From assembly GCA_001986395.2 (NCBI GenBank), contig MQVO02000029.1, positions 1 to 64,000 of the forward strand: DNA of 64,000 bases. Reading direction: 5' to 3'. Shown in pieces: positions 19,511 through 31,771 of this stretch. The DNA is from Irpex lacteus. Its lineage: Eukaryota; Basidiomycota; Agaricomycetes; Polyporales; Irpicaceae. Under the pieces are notes generated by a model. The model did no database searches. It worked only from the letters and a program-made list of their open reading frames with translations, and was not told the origin of the DNA. Position numbers and translations under genes: made by a program. Numbering within the stretch: position 1 is the first letter of the stretch; every line of letters begins with the position of its first letter.

Positions 19511-20018
19511 GTTATACCCGAGTGCTTGAGAAGGGGGAAACGACGAGGGGATGTTGGAGGTAGAGGTGAACGTGCTGAACACTCCCGAGACTTTATTTCT
19601 CTGCGCGTCATCGTCGGTATGGCGGCTCTATCCGGACTCGACCCCGAAATCATCCGCTGTAACCGTGAGGACGTCCGTACGCCGAGTGAGACCCGTTGTG
19701 GCAGACATTTACCACGCTCGGCGCTGTGCTCGACGACGCGCTCGTCGCCTGGGTCGCATCCCGACGCATTTATGGCTGAATGCAGGTGACAAACAAGCTA
19801 TGATGCGCTCCATCACCATAAAGAACTGCCCGAGCGCACCGTCATACGCGGATATAAGGTGCGATTACATGTGATTATGGCCGCACCTGCTATGATTGAG
19901 TGGGGAAAGCAGCTTGGCCTACTTCATAAAGTCCGACTCCTCTCTACCTCTCTGACTCGTCTCCTCACTTGTCGTAATCAACTAACATCCCACAAACACT
20001 AAAACACCGTCAACGAGC
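19511..20018. promoter_or_regulatory. FUM1/PEX11 divergent promoter region
   Basis: About 508 bp separate the start codons of two oppositely transcribed genes, FUM1 (mitochondrial) and PEX11 (peroxisomal). Overlapping open frames on the plus strand (19442-19874) look like chance. No regulatory motif is identified with confidence. Confidence 0.4.
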
Positions 20019-21113
20019 ATGGCCACTGTCGCGCAGCAAGTTGTATTCCACCCTGCTGTCTCTGAGACCCTCAAAGTATGGGGTACCACAGTCGGAAGGG
20101 ACAAGGCGCGTATTTCACTGCGCTGTTCTGGTCCTGAAACCTCTGACACTCCTTCACTTTGCGTATCTAGACCTACCGTTCTGTGCAATACTTTGCACGA
20201 TTCCTTGCATGGTTCTTGCTCGCCAGGGGTCAAAAGATCAATGCAGCGAGATGGACTGCGCTCAAGAACCATCTTGCCCTGGGTCGAAAGCGTACGTTGG
20301 GTAACTATCCTATCTTACGACTCATTGACCAAATACTCTCTAGTGATGCGTTTGGGCAAGCCCATGGAACATTTGCAGGCTGCGTTGAAGGCTGCCTCTG
20401 CCTCCGGTCCTGCGGCCGAACAACTCACCACCATTGGCAGACAGCTAGGATACTTTGGCTACCTCACTAACGACGCACTCGTTTGGGTACGTGCCTGCGA
20501 ACCTGAGCCTTCAACTGTATCCCTTATGTGATGTTGACGTTCATGGTTCCCCTACAGGCAAATGCTGTCAAATTCTGGAACTTGAAGCCAAGCACAGCAA
20601 CTCGCGTGAATAGGCTTGCTAATCAGTTCTGGCTCGCCGGTATTCTGTTCAGTATCACTTTCGGACTCCTCAAGGTCAGTCGTGATATTTGTCGTACTCC
20701 GCGAAATAAAGCTCATTAGATGTGCAGTCTGGGAGACTCTCGTCCGAAATAAAAGATCTGCAAAGCTCGAGCACCTGGACGGAGAAGGGCCTCCAGACAG
20801 AGCGTGATAACAAGATTCAATCCCTGCAGCTGTGAGATTCAACATATTCAATCCGTGATGACGTTCTGACGTTTTCCTGCAGTGCTACGGCAGGCGTGCG
20901 GTACCAATTCATCATCGACCTTCTGGATATTTGGATTCCGGCTACTAACCTTGGATTTGTTAATTTGAACGATGGCATCGTCGGTCTATTTGGGTACGTC
21001 AATGTGTGCTCACCCTCTAGTTTGCTATGCTAACCCTTCGTCCGTCCGCTAGATTGGCATCTTCGTTGCTGGGTCTTCATGCGCATTGGCTCTCTGTTAC
21101 TGGCAAGAAGTAG
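20019..21113 (+). CDS. PEX11: Peroxisomal membrane protein PEX11 (peroxisome proliferation)
   Basis: Membrane-shaping protein that elongates peroxisomes before division. Seven exons fit in frame: 20019-20105, 20171-20291, 20344-20486, 20558-20674, 20728-20831, 20883-20993 and 21053-21113. They total 744 nt, giving 247 residues, typical for Pex11. Conserved stretches are GRDKTYRSVQYFARFLAWFL, the LMRLGKPMEHLQAALKA amphipathic region, LGYFGYLTNDALVW, and the C-terminal YQFIIDLLDIWIPATNLGF, ending in a hydrophobic stretch LASSLLGLHAHWLSV and a KK. Intron 1 begins with GC (AAG then GCGCGT), not GT. The only in-frame join that gives the conserved KTYRSVQYF is this GC-AG splice. It is divergent from FUM1. 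Confidence 0.94.
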
Positions 21114-21289
21114 TGTTTCATGAATACTGTTAATATTCTACCATGTTAGGGTCTCCGTATTATGCTGTTTATATTGAGATATCGAATGAAGCACAGTCTT
21201 GTAATATGAGAGATGAGTTTCGTCTTAGTGAGGTGTACAACGATGGACGAGGTTGCGGGCCTAGCAGACAACAGTACGGCTGACTGTCC

Positions 21290-21681
21290 TCATACTGGTT
21301 GAGCGGCTTGCTGTTCATTTCGCAGTCGCAAATACTCTTGGCGGGCGACAGCCATAGGTCCAGGGCCAGTGCTGTCCAGGATAACCAACATTGAGTGAGC
21401 CAATTGAGGGCAAAAATGCTTGCTGATAGATGATGCAGACGATACTTACAATTGCAACATACACTCCTGTACATCCTTATACTTGTCTTTACATGCCCAC
21501 GCCACGGAAACTGTCCTTCCTTCAGCACAGGCTGCGAAGGCTAAATGCGAGCTATATGAATGAGAGCACCAATAAGCTATTGCAAAGACTCGCCTTTCAC
21601 CACCGCATCGCATTCCTTTAAAGCCCTGGCCTTTGTCGCCTTCAGTAGTGCGTCTTCCTCCCGCCGAGAAAGAGTGTCCAT
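21290..21681 (-). CDS. CMC1: Twin CX9C protein CMC1 (COX assembly mitochondrial protein)
   Basis: Small intermembrane-space protein involved in copper delivery and cytochrome c oxidase assembly. Three exons, 21594-21681, 21450-21540 and 21290-21371, total 261 nt and give 86 residues. The twin CX9C motif is visible: ECDAVVKAFAAC and CKDKYKDVQEC, each Cys pair separated by nine residues, forming the two disulfide-bonded helices of the family. The N terminus MDTLSRREEDALLKATKARA and the tail with EYLRLRNEQQ also fit Cmc1. Intron 1 is a GC-AG intron (AAAG then GCGAGT) interrupting the first CX9C motif; the frame requires it. It is convergent with PEX11 (176 bp between stops) and divergent from LIP5. 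Confidence 0.9.
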
Positions 21682-21920
21682 TTGAGTTGGTAGTAAGTAG
21701 ATGGCGTTGAATACTGGAATACGGGCGCTACAAGCATCAGGTCTCGGCCGCGCCCGCTCCGATCAGGAACGTCGGGATCCCGCCCCTCACGTACACCGTT
21801 ATTGCCTGATTCTCCATTCCGCCCTTGCTTTGACGCTTGACGCTCACTCAGCAAGCCACCTCGTACGACGGCCTTGACGACGTACGCTCAGCGTTCGCGC
21901 ACGACTTTCACGAACTCACT

Positions 21921-23423
21921 ATGGCTCAGTCAAGGACAGCAATTAGCTCTCTTATTCGCTCCTCGTCGTCTCGCGTCGCTTCAGTATCGCCGTCACACGC
22001 CCGCTGTCTTGCTACTCCCGCTTCGTCCAAGTCGACGTTCGGCAAGACACTCGATGACGGGCCTTCGTTCGACGACTTTGTTGCCGATAATGTACCTGAC
22101 AGAGTAGTGCTGGGAAATACATCCCAGTGAGTTCTCAGGCCAGCATCGACCGACTATCACAGGTTCTTACTGCTGATTCAGACCGCGTCTTCCTTCATTC
22201 CTCAAAACCTCAATACCGAAAGGATCATCGTTCGCCAAGATCAAGAAAGACCTAAGAGGTCTTAAGCTTCATACCGTATGCGAGGAAGCACGTTGTCCGA
22301 ACATTGGTGACTGCTGGGGTGGTAAAGAGGGTGCTACTGAGGAAGAGGGCCGCCGTGCAGCCACTGCAACTATCATGGTCCGTACACCATTACACGTTAT
22401 ACTAATTCTTTGCTCATCAAACTTTCAGCTTATGGGCGATACATGCACACGGGGATGTAGATTTTGCGCTGTGAAGACGTCAAGAAAGCCACCTCCGCTG
22501 GATCCCCACGAGCCTGAGAATACCGCCGAGGCAATAAGTCGTTGGGGATTGGGCTATATTGTGCTTACCAGTGTGGACAGAGATGGTACGCGAAATCTTC
22601 ACAGGGGCTCGTCTCTAACATTGATACCTTTGCATTATAGACTTGGCAGACGGTGGTGCCCATCACTTCGCTGACACTATCCGAAGGATTAAGTACAAGT
22701 CAGTAATGCATATACCAGCACATGCGTTTCTTTCTAAATAGTTGCCTATTTGTAGGGCTCCTCAAATTCTCGTGGAAGCGCTTACAGGAGACTTCGCCGG
22801 CAACCTCGATCATGTAGCCATTGTGGCGCACTCAGGCCTCGATGTATACGCGCATAATATCGAGACGGTCGAAGAGCTCACACCATTTGTGCGCGATCGC
22901 AGAGCCACCTTCCGTACCTCCCTTGCTGTTCTCAAGCGAGCTAAGGAAGAAGGTGTCCGAGTGACGAAGACCAGCATGATGCTCGGAATCGGTGAAACTG
23001 AGGAGCAAGTCATGGATGCCCTGAGAGGTACGTAGCCTCCTTGGATTCACTTTGCGTCGCTGCCATATTGATCGGGTCGCTGTAGAGCTGCGTAAGGCGG
23101 ACGTCGACGTAGTAACTTTCGGCCAGTATATGCGACCAACCAAACGCCACATGAAGGTCGACCGGTATGTAGAGCCTGCCGAGTTTGATAAGTGGAAGCA
23201 AGTTGCGGAAGACATGGGCTTCTTGTATGTGGCCAGCGGACCATTAGTGCGCAGCAGCTACAAGGTGAGTACTGGACCAGTGCGGTCCAATCAGCTTCTG
23301 ACCATTATGTAGGCCGGCGAGTACTTCATCGAAAACGTTCTGAGAGGCAAGGCATCCGAAAGGAATACTAAGAACTTGGTAGTCGATCAGGCTCTTCCTG
23401 GAACGCAGTCTATGACATCGTGA
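21921..23423 (+). CDS. LIP5: Lipoyl synthase, mitochondrial
   Basis: Radical SAM enzyme that inserts two sulfurs into octanoyl groups on the H protein and on 2-oxoacid dehydrogenase E2 subunits. The presequence [20 protein letters not shown] is basic and Ser-rich. Both Fe-S ligand sets are visible: the auxiliary-cluster CX4CX5C ([12 protein letters not shown], about 22275-22315) and the radical-SAM CX3CX2C (CTRGCRFC, about 22446-22470). SAM-binding and core stretches include [44 protein letters not shown] and [13 protein letters not shown] conserved Ser-containing C-terminal segment, [16 protein letters not shown], spans the last intron. The gene has about eight exons, with start 21921 and stop 23421-23423. 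Identification is secure. Confidence 0.96.
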
Positions 23424-23727
23424 ACGCATCCTCTTTCTTTCGGGCACTCACTCGCACCCCCTCTCTGAATATATAGCTCTTAATCAGATACATGTACTTT
23501 TTATATACATTGGCACTAGTGACTGCACCACATAGATTTCCATCTGCTCAACCCCTTTCTATGCGTATGTAACTACGCCAGTGTCCGGGGTCCCCACCTC
23601 GACTTTGATGCTATTACGGCAACAGCCGCATCGATTGAACCTCAGCTTGAACCTTAATTTTCTGACCCATCCACAACAGCCACAGCCCGTCCCCGAGCAT
23701 CCCACCGTCGGCACACTCACATACAAA

Positions 23728-24112
23728 ATGGTTAGCTCATCGTCCTCGTCGACATCTCTTGACTGCTAATGCTATATTCTCCAGGATTCCGGAGCTAAAG
23801 TCCCCGTCAAGCTTGCAGCCGTCACCAAGGTCTATACACAATCCACATAAACTATCACAGCTGAGCCCATGCTGAACCGTCTGCTTTGTTAGGTCCTCGG
23901 CAGGACTGGCTCCCGTGGTGGTGTCACCCAGGTCCGAGTTGAGTTCTTGGACGACACCAGCCGTTCTATCATCCGTAACGTCAAGGGACCCGTGAGGCAG
24001 AACGATATCTTGGCTCTCCTGGAGAGTGAGCGTGAGGCTCGGTGAGTTTTACAGGCAACTCTGTCATTTATCCAGAGCTCACATATGTCCATCGAACAGC
24101 CGTCTCCGGTGA
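23728..24112 (+). CDS. RPS28: 40S ribosomal protein S28 (eS28)
   Basis: Small-subunit ribosomal protein near the mRNA exit channel. Four exons fit: 23728-23730 (ATG only), 23785-23829, 23893-24041 and 24100-24112. They total 210 nt, giving 69 residues, the family size. Diagnostic stretches are [60 protein letters not shown] and the terminal RRLR. As in RPL22 in this window, the first intron follows the start codon directly. The upstream 304 bp shared with the LIP5 3' end is pyrimidine- and CA-rich, but no defined element is recognised. Confidence 0.96.
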
Positions 24113-24717
24113 TTCAGCTGGATTCCTTCTTTGGTTTCTCTCATCACTTGCTGTCGTTCTATCCTCTGCATTTCCTTTGTACCCCCTACGACCATGCTTT
24201 ATTATATCGCATGAGATGTAAAAGCTACATGACGCTTGTTGGAGCGTAGAAAGACGAGAAAATTGCTATGCTCAGGTAACGTTGTTCCCAAATTCATATG
24301 CAGCGCTGTGTATACGTATGGAGTTTTTTCAGTTCTGGCTACGAGTTTGATCGGTTAGTTTCAGAATCAGGTTAAAAGCATTTTGTGCTGAGAAGATATG
24401 ACATAGCATCCGTGCTGTTACGTGAATATAGGCGTCCTCTGACTCTTTTCTTTACCCCAGCCGCTGTGTACCATGCTTCGCTTTTCCCGCCACTATGTCT
24501 GTCTCTTTTGCTGACAATTCCACCGCGCAATACACATAGACATACGGTTTTCTTGCACGCCGGGCCTATTGGTCAGAATGGCAATCGCCGAGGTTGATTT
24601 CGCCATGCCGCAGACAGAAAACCTTGCAGTTATCCTTCTAAATCAGCCGCAGACTATATAAAAGTCTGAGTTCGCATCCATGTGCTGTTCATCCCCACTA
24701 ACCTCAGGCGTATCAGC
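24113..24717. other. RPS28-GT8 intergenic region
   Basis: These 605 bp hold the RPS28 3' UTR and the promoter of the GT8 gene, with a TATA element near the downstream end. Small plus-strand open frames show no recognisable protein. Confidence 0.45.
24655..24663 (+). promoter_or_regulatory. TATA box of the GT8 gene
   Basis: A TATATAAAA sequence lies 55 bp upstream of the ATG at 24718. Consensus quality and spacing suit a core promoter element, though this is inferred from sequence only. Confidence 0.6.
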
Positions 24718-25805
24718 ATGAAGGCAGCCTATGTTACTCTCCTTACCAAGAACACGTATCTCCCCGGAGTGCTAGTCGTTCACCAATCTCTACTCGACGT
24801 CAATGCGAAATACCCACTGGTAGTGATGATCACTGACGGGTTGCCTCCTGACGGCAAGGAGATATTGAGGAAGCGAGGCATCGAGACTGTACACGTAGAG
24901 AGTCTCAGTCCCGAAGAGGGCAAGCATACGTTGTCTGCTGCCGACATGCGGTTCACAGATACATGGACGAAGCTAAGGTAAGTGCTACATATTTTACGAT
25001 CTATAGTCACGTAAGTCTGATTAATATATAGGGCTTTCTGGTTAACTCAGTTTGACGTGGGTGTTCAGTAAAGCATCACTCTAAGGTCTTCCGGATAACT
25101 AACGTCACTTGCGAAGCGTGTTGTCCTCATCGACAGTGACATGATCATTAGGCGCAATATGGATGAACTCATGGATCTGGACTTTCCATCTGACTGGATT
25201 GCAGCTGCACACGCCTGTGCATGTAATCCACGGAAATTGGCCCATTACCCTGAAGACTGGTATGTATTCCCATCCACTGAGTTACCAGCCTGCGCTCATC
25301 GTCTGCCCCTAGGATACCTGAGAATTGCGCTTACTCAGCCGTATCCCACCCAGAAGGATTGACAAACCCGACGCAGATCACTGCTGATTCGCCTCGCCCA
25401 TATAGCCTACTGAATTCTGGCACCGTGGTACTCAATCCTTCTATAGAGCTGGCCGAGAGCATACACCATTATCTTATCACATCTCCTTTGATACCGACTT
25501 TCTCTTTCCCCGACCAAGACCTATTAGCCAACTTCTTTGCAGGCCGTTGGAAGGTACTTCCCTGGTGCTACAACGCATTGAAGACCCTCAGGCAGATTCA
25601 TCAGCCTCTCTGGAGAGACGAGGAGGTCCGTTGTATTCACTACATACTGCATCAGAAACCATGGCATGCTCCTCGAGGCTCCGTTCCTGAAGATGAAGTG
25701 ACGTACAGTTGGTGGTGGGCTGACTATGATAGGCTTCGGGATGCCATGAAGGAGTCTGATCCAGAAGGATGGGAATTAGTAGACTCTTTCGTTGCCAAGG
25801 CATAG
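24718..25805 (+). CDS. Glycosyltransferase family 8 protein (glycogenin/galactinol-synthase-like)
   Basis: GT8 retaining glycosyltransferase of the GT-A fold, using a nucleotide-sugar and a metal ion. The N terminus MKAAYVTLLTKNTYLPGVLV and the VVHQSLLDVNAKYPLVVMIT stretch match the family's nucleotide-binding start. The metal-binding DXD motif is DSD in VVLIDSDMIIRRNMDEL (about 25120-25160). NSGTVVLNPS (about 25415-25440) and FPDQDLLANFF (about 25510-25540) are the expected acceptor-site motifs, followed by HYILHQKPWH. Four exons are supported. There is no signal peptide or transmembrane segment, suggesting a cytosolic enzyme such as a glycogenin or galactinol synthase relative; the acceptor cannot be told. 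The in-frame upstream ATG at 24682 lies only about 20 bp past the TATA box, so 24718 is preferred. Confidence 0.85.
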
Positions 25806-25933
25806 ATGTAGATGTAGATGTTAGATGTCGGAACTGGTGTGCATCGCCTATAGAGGTCCGGTCAATCCATTGATGCTCTAAGTTATTTCATGATATTACA
25901 ACGCTGCTAGCAGTGACACGATGCCCACAAGTA

Positions 25934-27417
25934 TCATGCTCGCCAAGCTACGTGAACTTGATCCGTGCGGAATCTACGAAGAGGTGATGAGCAGAACAGT
26001 TGCAAGGTATGGGAGGTTTCACAGACCTCTGTGTGCACTTGCTCTTCGTCAGTGGTGTTTCGAATCCCATCCGGTAACTGAGGAGGCCAGCTTGTGCGAT
26101 CATGATCCCGTTGTCAATACAGAACCTATGCCAGTGATGAGCTGCAATGACACTTGAGAGCGACAATATCTTTACCGATCATCAGTTGCAAAGACCTTTC
26201 CTCCACGCTCTTCAGCCATGATACCCATCATTTGCTGAAGTCGTTCGTTGCCTAGAGTTGTAAATCATCTCTACATGTCGATATAAGTAGCAAAAGCAAT
26301 CCGACGTACAGCCAACACCGCCCACTATCAGTACCTCCTTACTACCAATGTGCGCCATTGCCCTCTCTGTAATCTCGACAAGCATGGCATATATAGTTTC
26401 TTGCAACGAAAAACACAGATCTTCTGGCGTTATAATGTCTTCGCTATCGCCTTCTCGGGGTTGACCATCGGAACGGAACCGTTTATCCAGCGTGTATGCT
26501 TCCGTCGAAGTAAGAATTCCGGACAGGCTAAGGTCCATCCCTTTCGTTGTATAAGGCAGTGGCAACAGACGCTTCCCCCTGCCTAAAGCATCAGACGGGC
26601 ATGGCCATGACCTCAGCCCCCATCCAAAGAATTACTCACTTCTTAGCCAATTGTTCAATGTTATAGCCTGGACTTGGATCATTGCTTAGGTTGATAACAC
26701 GAGCAAATCTGTCCAGGCAATTTCCCACGGCGATATCGAGAGTCTCACCAAAGATGCGGTAGCATTGTTGTGAGTAGGCGATGACCTGTGTATTCCCTCC
26801 CGAGACATACAGCACAACGGGATTCTTGGCTCCCGTGATTTGGCGGCCCATCTCAATATCTGGCAGATGCATAGTTAGAAAGACAGTCATGAAATCTGGT
26901 AATACACAGCTTACGGCCAACGCAGTGATTAACACCGACAAGCGGCTTGTTGAACAAGAGCGACAATGTCCTTGCGACTAGAGCAACAGATGTCAACGGC
27001 GCACCCATACCAGGTCCTACAGCGCAAGGGCATCATCAGAGTGCAGAAGCGACAGATTTCCTTCTTCCCTACCTTGTGTGAAGCAAATACAGTCAACATC
27101 GTGGATCGACAGCCCCGCCTTCTTCAAAGAATCGTTAATCACTGTGATGGCCCAGTCTCGATGGTGTGTGGCTGTATCACGAGGTAGAAACCCTTCTCCG
27201 GGAGGGGTGATATACGTATGTCGCACGTTGGACAGAACCGTAGTCGAACCGTCTGGGGAATGCTTGATAACGCCTGCTCCGAGTTTATTGGCTGAACCTT
27301 CGAGCCCCAAAGCAATATATGCCCTGTCTATGGTGCTGGTTAGCTTGGAAATCTTCCATATGTGGCTTTCTCACCAGGAGCCTTGAGCGGAGAGCGTTTC
27401 CTTATTTTACCTGGCAT
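25934..27417 (-). CDS. KAE1: tRNA N6-threonylcarbamoyladenosine synthase subunit Kae1 (KEOPS)
   Basis: ASKHA-fold catalytic subunit of the KEOPS complex, which makes t6A at position 37 of ANN-decoding tRNAs. It starts at 27415-27417 with a short basic lead [15 protein letters not shown], then [15 protein letters not shown]. Further motifs are [35 protein letters not shown], the metal-ligand HCVGHIEMGR motif, [14 protein letters not shown] and [18 protein letters not shown]. Next come [12 protein letters not shown] and [18 protein letters not shown], and the end [16 protein letters not shown], which requires the small last intron. No mitochondrial presequence is evident, so it is the cytosolic paralogue rather than Qri7. 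It is convergent with GT8 (128 bp) and divergent from LYS1 (222 bp). Confidence 0.95.
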
Positions 27418-27639
27418 TTGGCGAGCTGTTTGACTAGTACTTACACCTAGAGAAGATGGCGGTACGAGTGTAGATCTGAGATATGCCACTTATTCCAGTC
27501 GAGTTCTCGATCATCTAAGCGCCCAGCGTCTAATCTCTACGACTCGAGTCAGACTTTATCCCAGTTATAAACCTCTCAGCACTGACTCACTTCTTCCAGA
27601 CAACTCTCGTCCGTACCAACACCTCTAGTCGAATCAAAA

Positions 27640-28923
<1,284 letters not shown>

Positions 28924-29932
28924 GATGATCGTGTGCTGTGATTGATGTGCTCAAAAGTTGTACGTTTACTGTTTACGTGTCAGGCAACCCCTTGAGGGAT
29001 GACTAAAATAAAAGCTGACCGATGGAAGTATCTTCTGATGTGCCTCGCATTATGCGTGATGATATCGGATTGAAGCCCCCCGAAGCCCAGATCAACAGGA
29101 TATCGAGCGGCCACCTTGCAAACTTAATTCGTGATTGCATAAAGCAGTCTTTACAGAATGGCTGGTTATATGTTGCCTGACTTCCGTGAAATACAATAAT
29201 GAATAACCGCAGTTTCCTTGGCCATCGAGACGTAGCTACGTATGGCTGGGTCGACAGTATAGTGACCAGTTGTCCTGTTGATAGATGGGAGACCGTGAAA
29301 GCGGCATCAATGATGCAGCACATCCCCCTTGCACAACATGTGCCGAGCCCACGCAGGGCAACAGAACCTGTAACAAATTTCTGTTGTTTCCGGCGGAGAG
29401 ATGAGACACTCTGAAGAGTCTGAGGACGACGCTTGGCGGAAGTAAGGCGTCTGTCTAGCGCTGTGGGCGGCGGTGAGGGCCAGCACACCACGCCTGTGCA
29501 TGCTGGTGGATGTGTTGCCAGCGAATTGCTAGGCTGGTGGTTACGGGAGCGACTGTCGGGGAATTCTGGAACTGCGAGGACAAGGCGAGATGCAGGCTGG
29601 GCAGGAGGTGTTGCTAGGATGGCGGTCAGATCTCGTCGCGATCTCTCCGCCAGGAAAGTAGGCGCCCATGTTTGCAGTGGGATATTACGCTTGGACAACA
29701 CAGCTCTTGTCTCTTTTGCGTCTCTCTTCCTTCGCGAGCGTGTTATCCTCTTTCTCCTTTTTATTTTCCAACCTTTCACTGTATTTTCCTCGTCACTGTA
29801 GCAGGCAGTCTCTCCGTGCTTCTTTTCTCTGGTTTCTGCTGGTGCTGGTCGCCTCACTTACTCTATCCACCGAGTCTTACCCAGCCCACACCGTCACTCA
29901 CTTCAAGGTCTGATCCAAGCTCGTTTGCAAAC
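28924..29932. other. 1-kb intergenic region upstream of the Pro/Ser-rich gene
   Basis: This holds the LYS1 3' UTR and a long pyrimidine-rich leader before 29933 (CT-rich from about 29690). A 284-codon open frame on the minus strand (29003-29857) covers most of it, but it lacks splice sites, has erratic composition and no domain resemblance. I treat the stretch as regulatory or UTR sequence. Confidence 0.45.
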
Positions 29933-31164
29933 ATGCTCGCCATCCCGTCTGTCCCAGAGATCTGTGTCTCGCCTGCTCCTGCCGAGGAACCCGTCGCAGA
30001 GCCCTTCTCTCCTTTCTCGGACGTCCATCCTCCCACTCCCATCCCTACCATTGATGGCGACAGTTTCCGCCCCCTCCTCCTGTCCCCACCGCCGACAGTG
30101 TCCCCGCGATTCCCTAGACAGCTCTCGCCACTCCGTCCAAGTGATGCTCCTGTGACAGGTCAAGGTTTGGAGAGAGATAGATTTGAGGAACTGCTCAGAG
30201 CCTCCAGGGAGAGGAACGCCGCACTGGGTAGTGGCAAGAGGTCACCCGATCTTCGTAAGGAGATCGCCCTGAAGGTTCATAGGAGCAAGCAAGGTAAGCT
30301 TAGATTGTGGCTAGCCTGCCATTGTGTATGATATTGATGCATAATTTAGTTGAGCGTCGTGCTCTCTTCCTATCCAAGGTCCAGGCGCCTCCCTCACCCA
30401 GTGCTATCAACATGCCCAAGACTCCTCCCGAGTCGCCGGCTATTTTCCATTATTCTTTCCCGTCTCCCGGGTTGGAGTCACCTCTGGCCGTATTCGAGGC
30501 GATGGTGACCGAGGATCCCACTAGGCCACCTCGTCAAAGCTGGGTTGAGCAGGTTGACTTCCACATGCCCAATAAGAAGGTGGTTATGCCTTTGCGTTCC
30601 GCACCCGCACGCAATGCCAAGGTTCCATCCTTGGCACAGATCACTGCGCATTACATTCCTGCTGGCACTGCTGCCGACTCGATTCAACCTGCAAACGCAG
30701 GCCGATTACCCGCATTCTTGGCTGCTCGTGATACGACGGTCAAGCGCAGGAGTCTCCCTGCCGACGTCGGTCGTCTTCATTTCCCTGTCCGATCCAACTC
30801 GCCACCTGCAGCGGAGGAGTCCGCAAAGACGATTCATGCTCCTGTCCCACTTCCTCCCTCATCTCCTCGCTCTCCAAAACTCCAGATTACGACACAAGTT
30901 GTTCCTCGTACCTCGTCTATCTCACCGATTAAGTTGACGGAGTCTAATTTGCGTGCCTTTGAGGCAACGCGAGTTAGCACTGCGCAAGTGATGATGTCTC
31001 GTCTACGTCACCGTACACCTGGCGCACCCCATTCGCTCTCAGTGGACCTCCGCAAAGAGGAAGAAGAGAAGAAGATGCGTCGTCGCAGTGCTCCTCCGGA
31101 GCTCCCACTTCGCGAGCGACGAGGCTTCACCAAGCCTCCTCTCAACTTACCCGGCGCATTTTGA
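29933..31164 (+). CDS. Proline/serine-rich protein of unknown function
   Basis: Not recognised. Two exons, 29933-30293 and 30350-31164, total 1176 nt and encode 391 residues. Composition is rich in Pro, Ser, Arg and Ala, with many SP and TP dipeptides (SPPPTVSPRFPRQLSPLRPS). A short charged segment, DRFEELLRASRERNAALGSG, ends exon 1. A more ordered-looking segment around residues 200-240 reads SWVEQVDFHMPNKKVVMPLR. The C terminus is basic with RRRSAPPELPLRERRGF. There is no signal peptide or membrane segment. The SP/TP density and basic patches would fit a phosphorylated, largely disordered intracellular regulator, but that is inference. Intact frame, clean intron and consistent codon use make the gene itself credible. 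Confidence 0.75.
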
Positions 31165-31771
31165 TTCAATCAGATTCGGAGAGCGGTTTCTTTGTCTACG
31201 GCTTAGTTATTTCCTTGGTTCGGCTTGCAGTCATTCATCTCCATCGACATTGCAACTACAATAGACTCGTCATTGCTAAAGGGATTGGGTTACAGTTTGC
31301 CCAGGTGTCCAGGGATTTCATTCATTCTATTCTTATTCACTCAAACTGGACAAGTGTCATTGCTCTGATTCCTGGCATTCCTCCCAATTATGTAAGATAT
31401 CTGTTTGGCGTGTTGGTAGTTGTGGTCTGGTACCCGACTTGGGCAGGGAGGTGGTTGCCCTGGTGTTGCATGCGCAGATTTAGATAACTACCTTCTTCGT
31501 TTTACTACTCGGGTTCCCGTGTAAACCTCCCAGCCCCTTGTCGGTAGGCTGGACCTCCGCAGGAATAAACAATCGTTGCACAAATTCGGCGCATAGTTTG
31601 AGCCATCCAAGAATTCACACATTGCGAAAGTAAATTACTATACCTACATGCTCTACATCATGGAATAGGTTCGGCCGCTGTTGATAAGACATTTCGCTAT
31701 TTCTGTTGAGTATTCGCACTTGGTCTCACGAACTTTATCTGTCCGGACCGCTATATTGACCCGTGGCCATC
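31165..31771. other. Intergenic region before the flavocytochrome gene
   Basis: This covers the 3' UTR of the Pro/Ser-rich gene and the promoter of the CYB2-like gene. A 108-codon open frame (31161-31487) overlaps the upstream stop and has hydrophobic, non-homologous content; I treat it as 3' UTR. Confidence 0.4.

Noticed and set aside
25801..25826. Short TAGATG repeat after the GT8 stop
   Set aside because: Four imperfect 6-bp units in a 3' UTR; common simple-sequence noise.
29003..29857. 284-codon open frame on the minus strand between LYS1 and the Pro/Ser-rich gene
   Set aside because: Erratic composition, no splice sites, no domain resemblance; it runs antisense through a pyrimidine-rich promoter and leader. 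Long open frames without stops are expected by chance in such biased sequence.
31161..31487. 108-codon hydrophobic open frame after the Pro/Ser-rich gene
   Set aside because: Overlaps the stop codon of the preceding gene and reads as 3' UTR; no homology signal.
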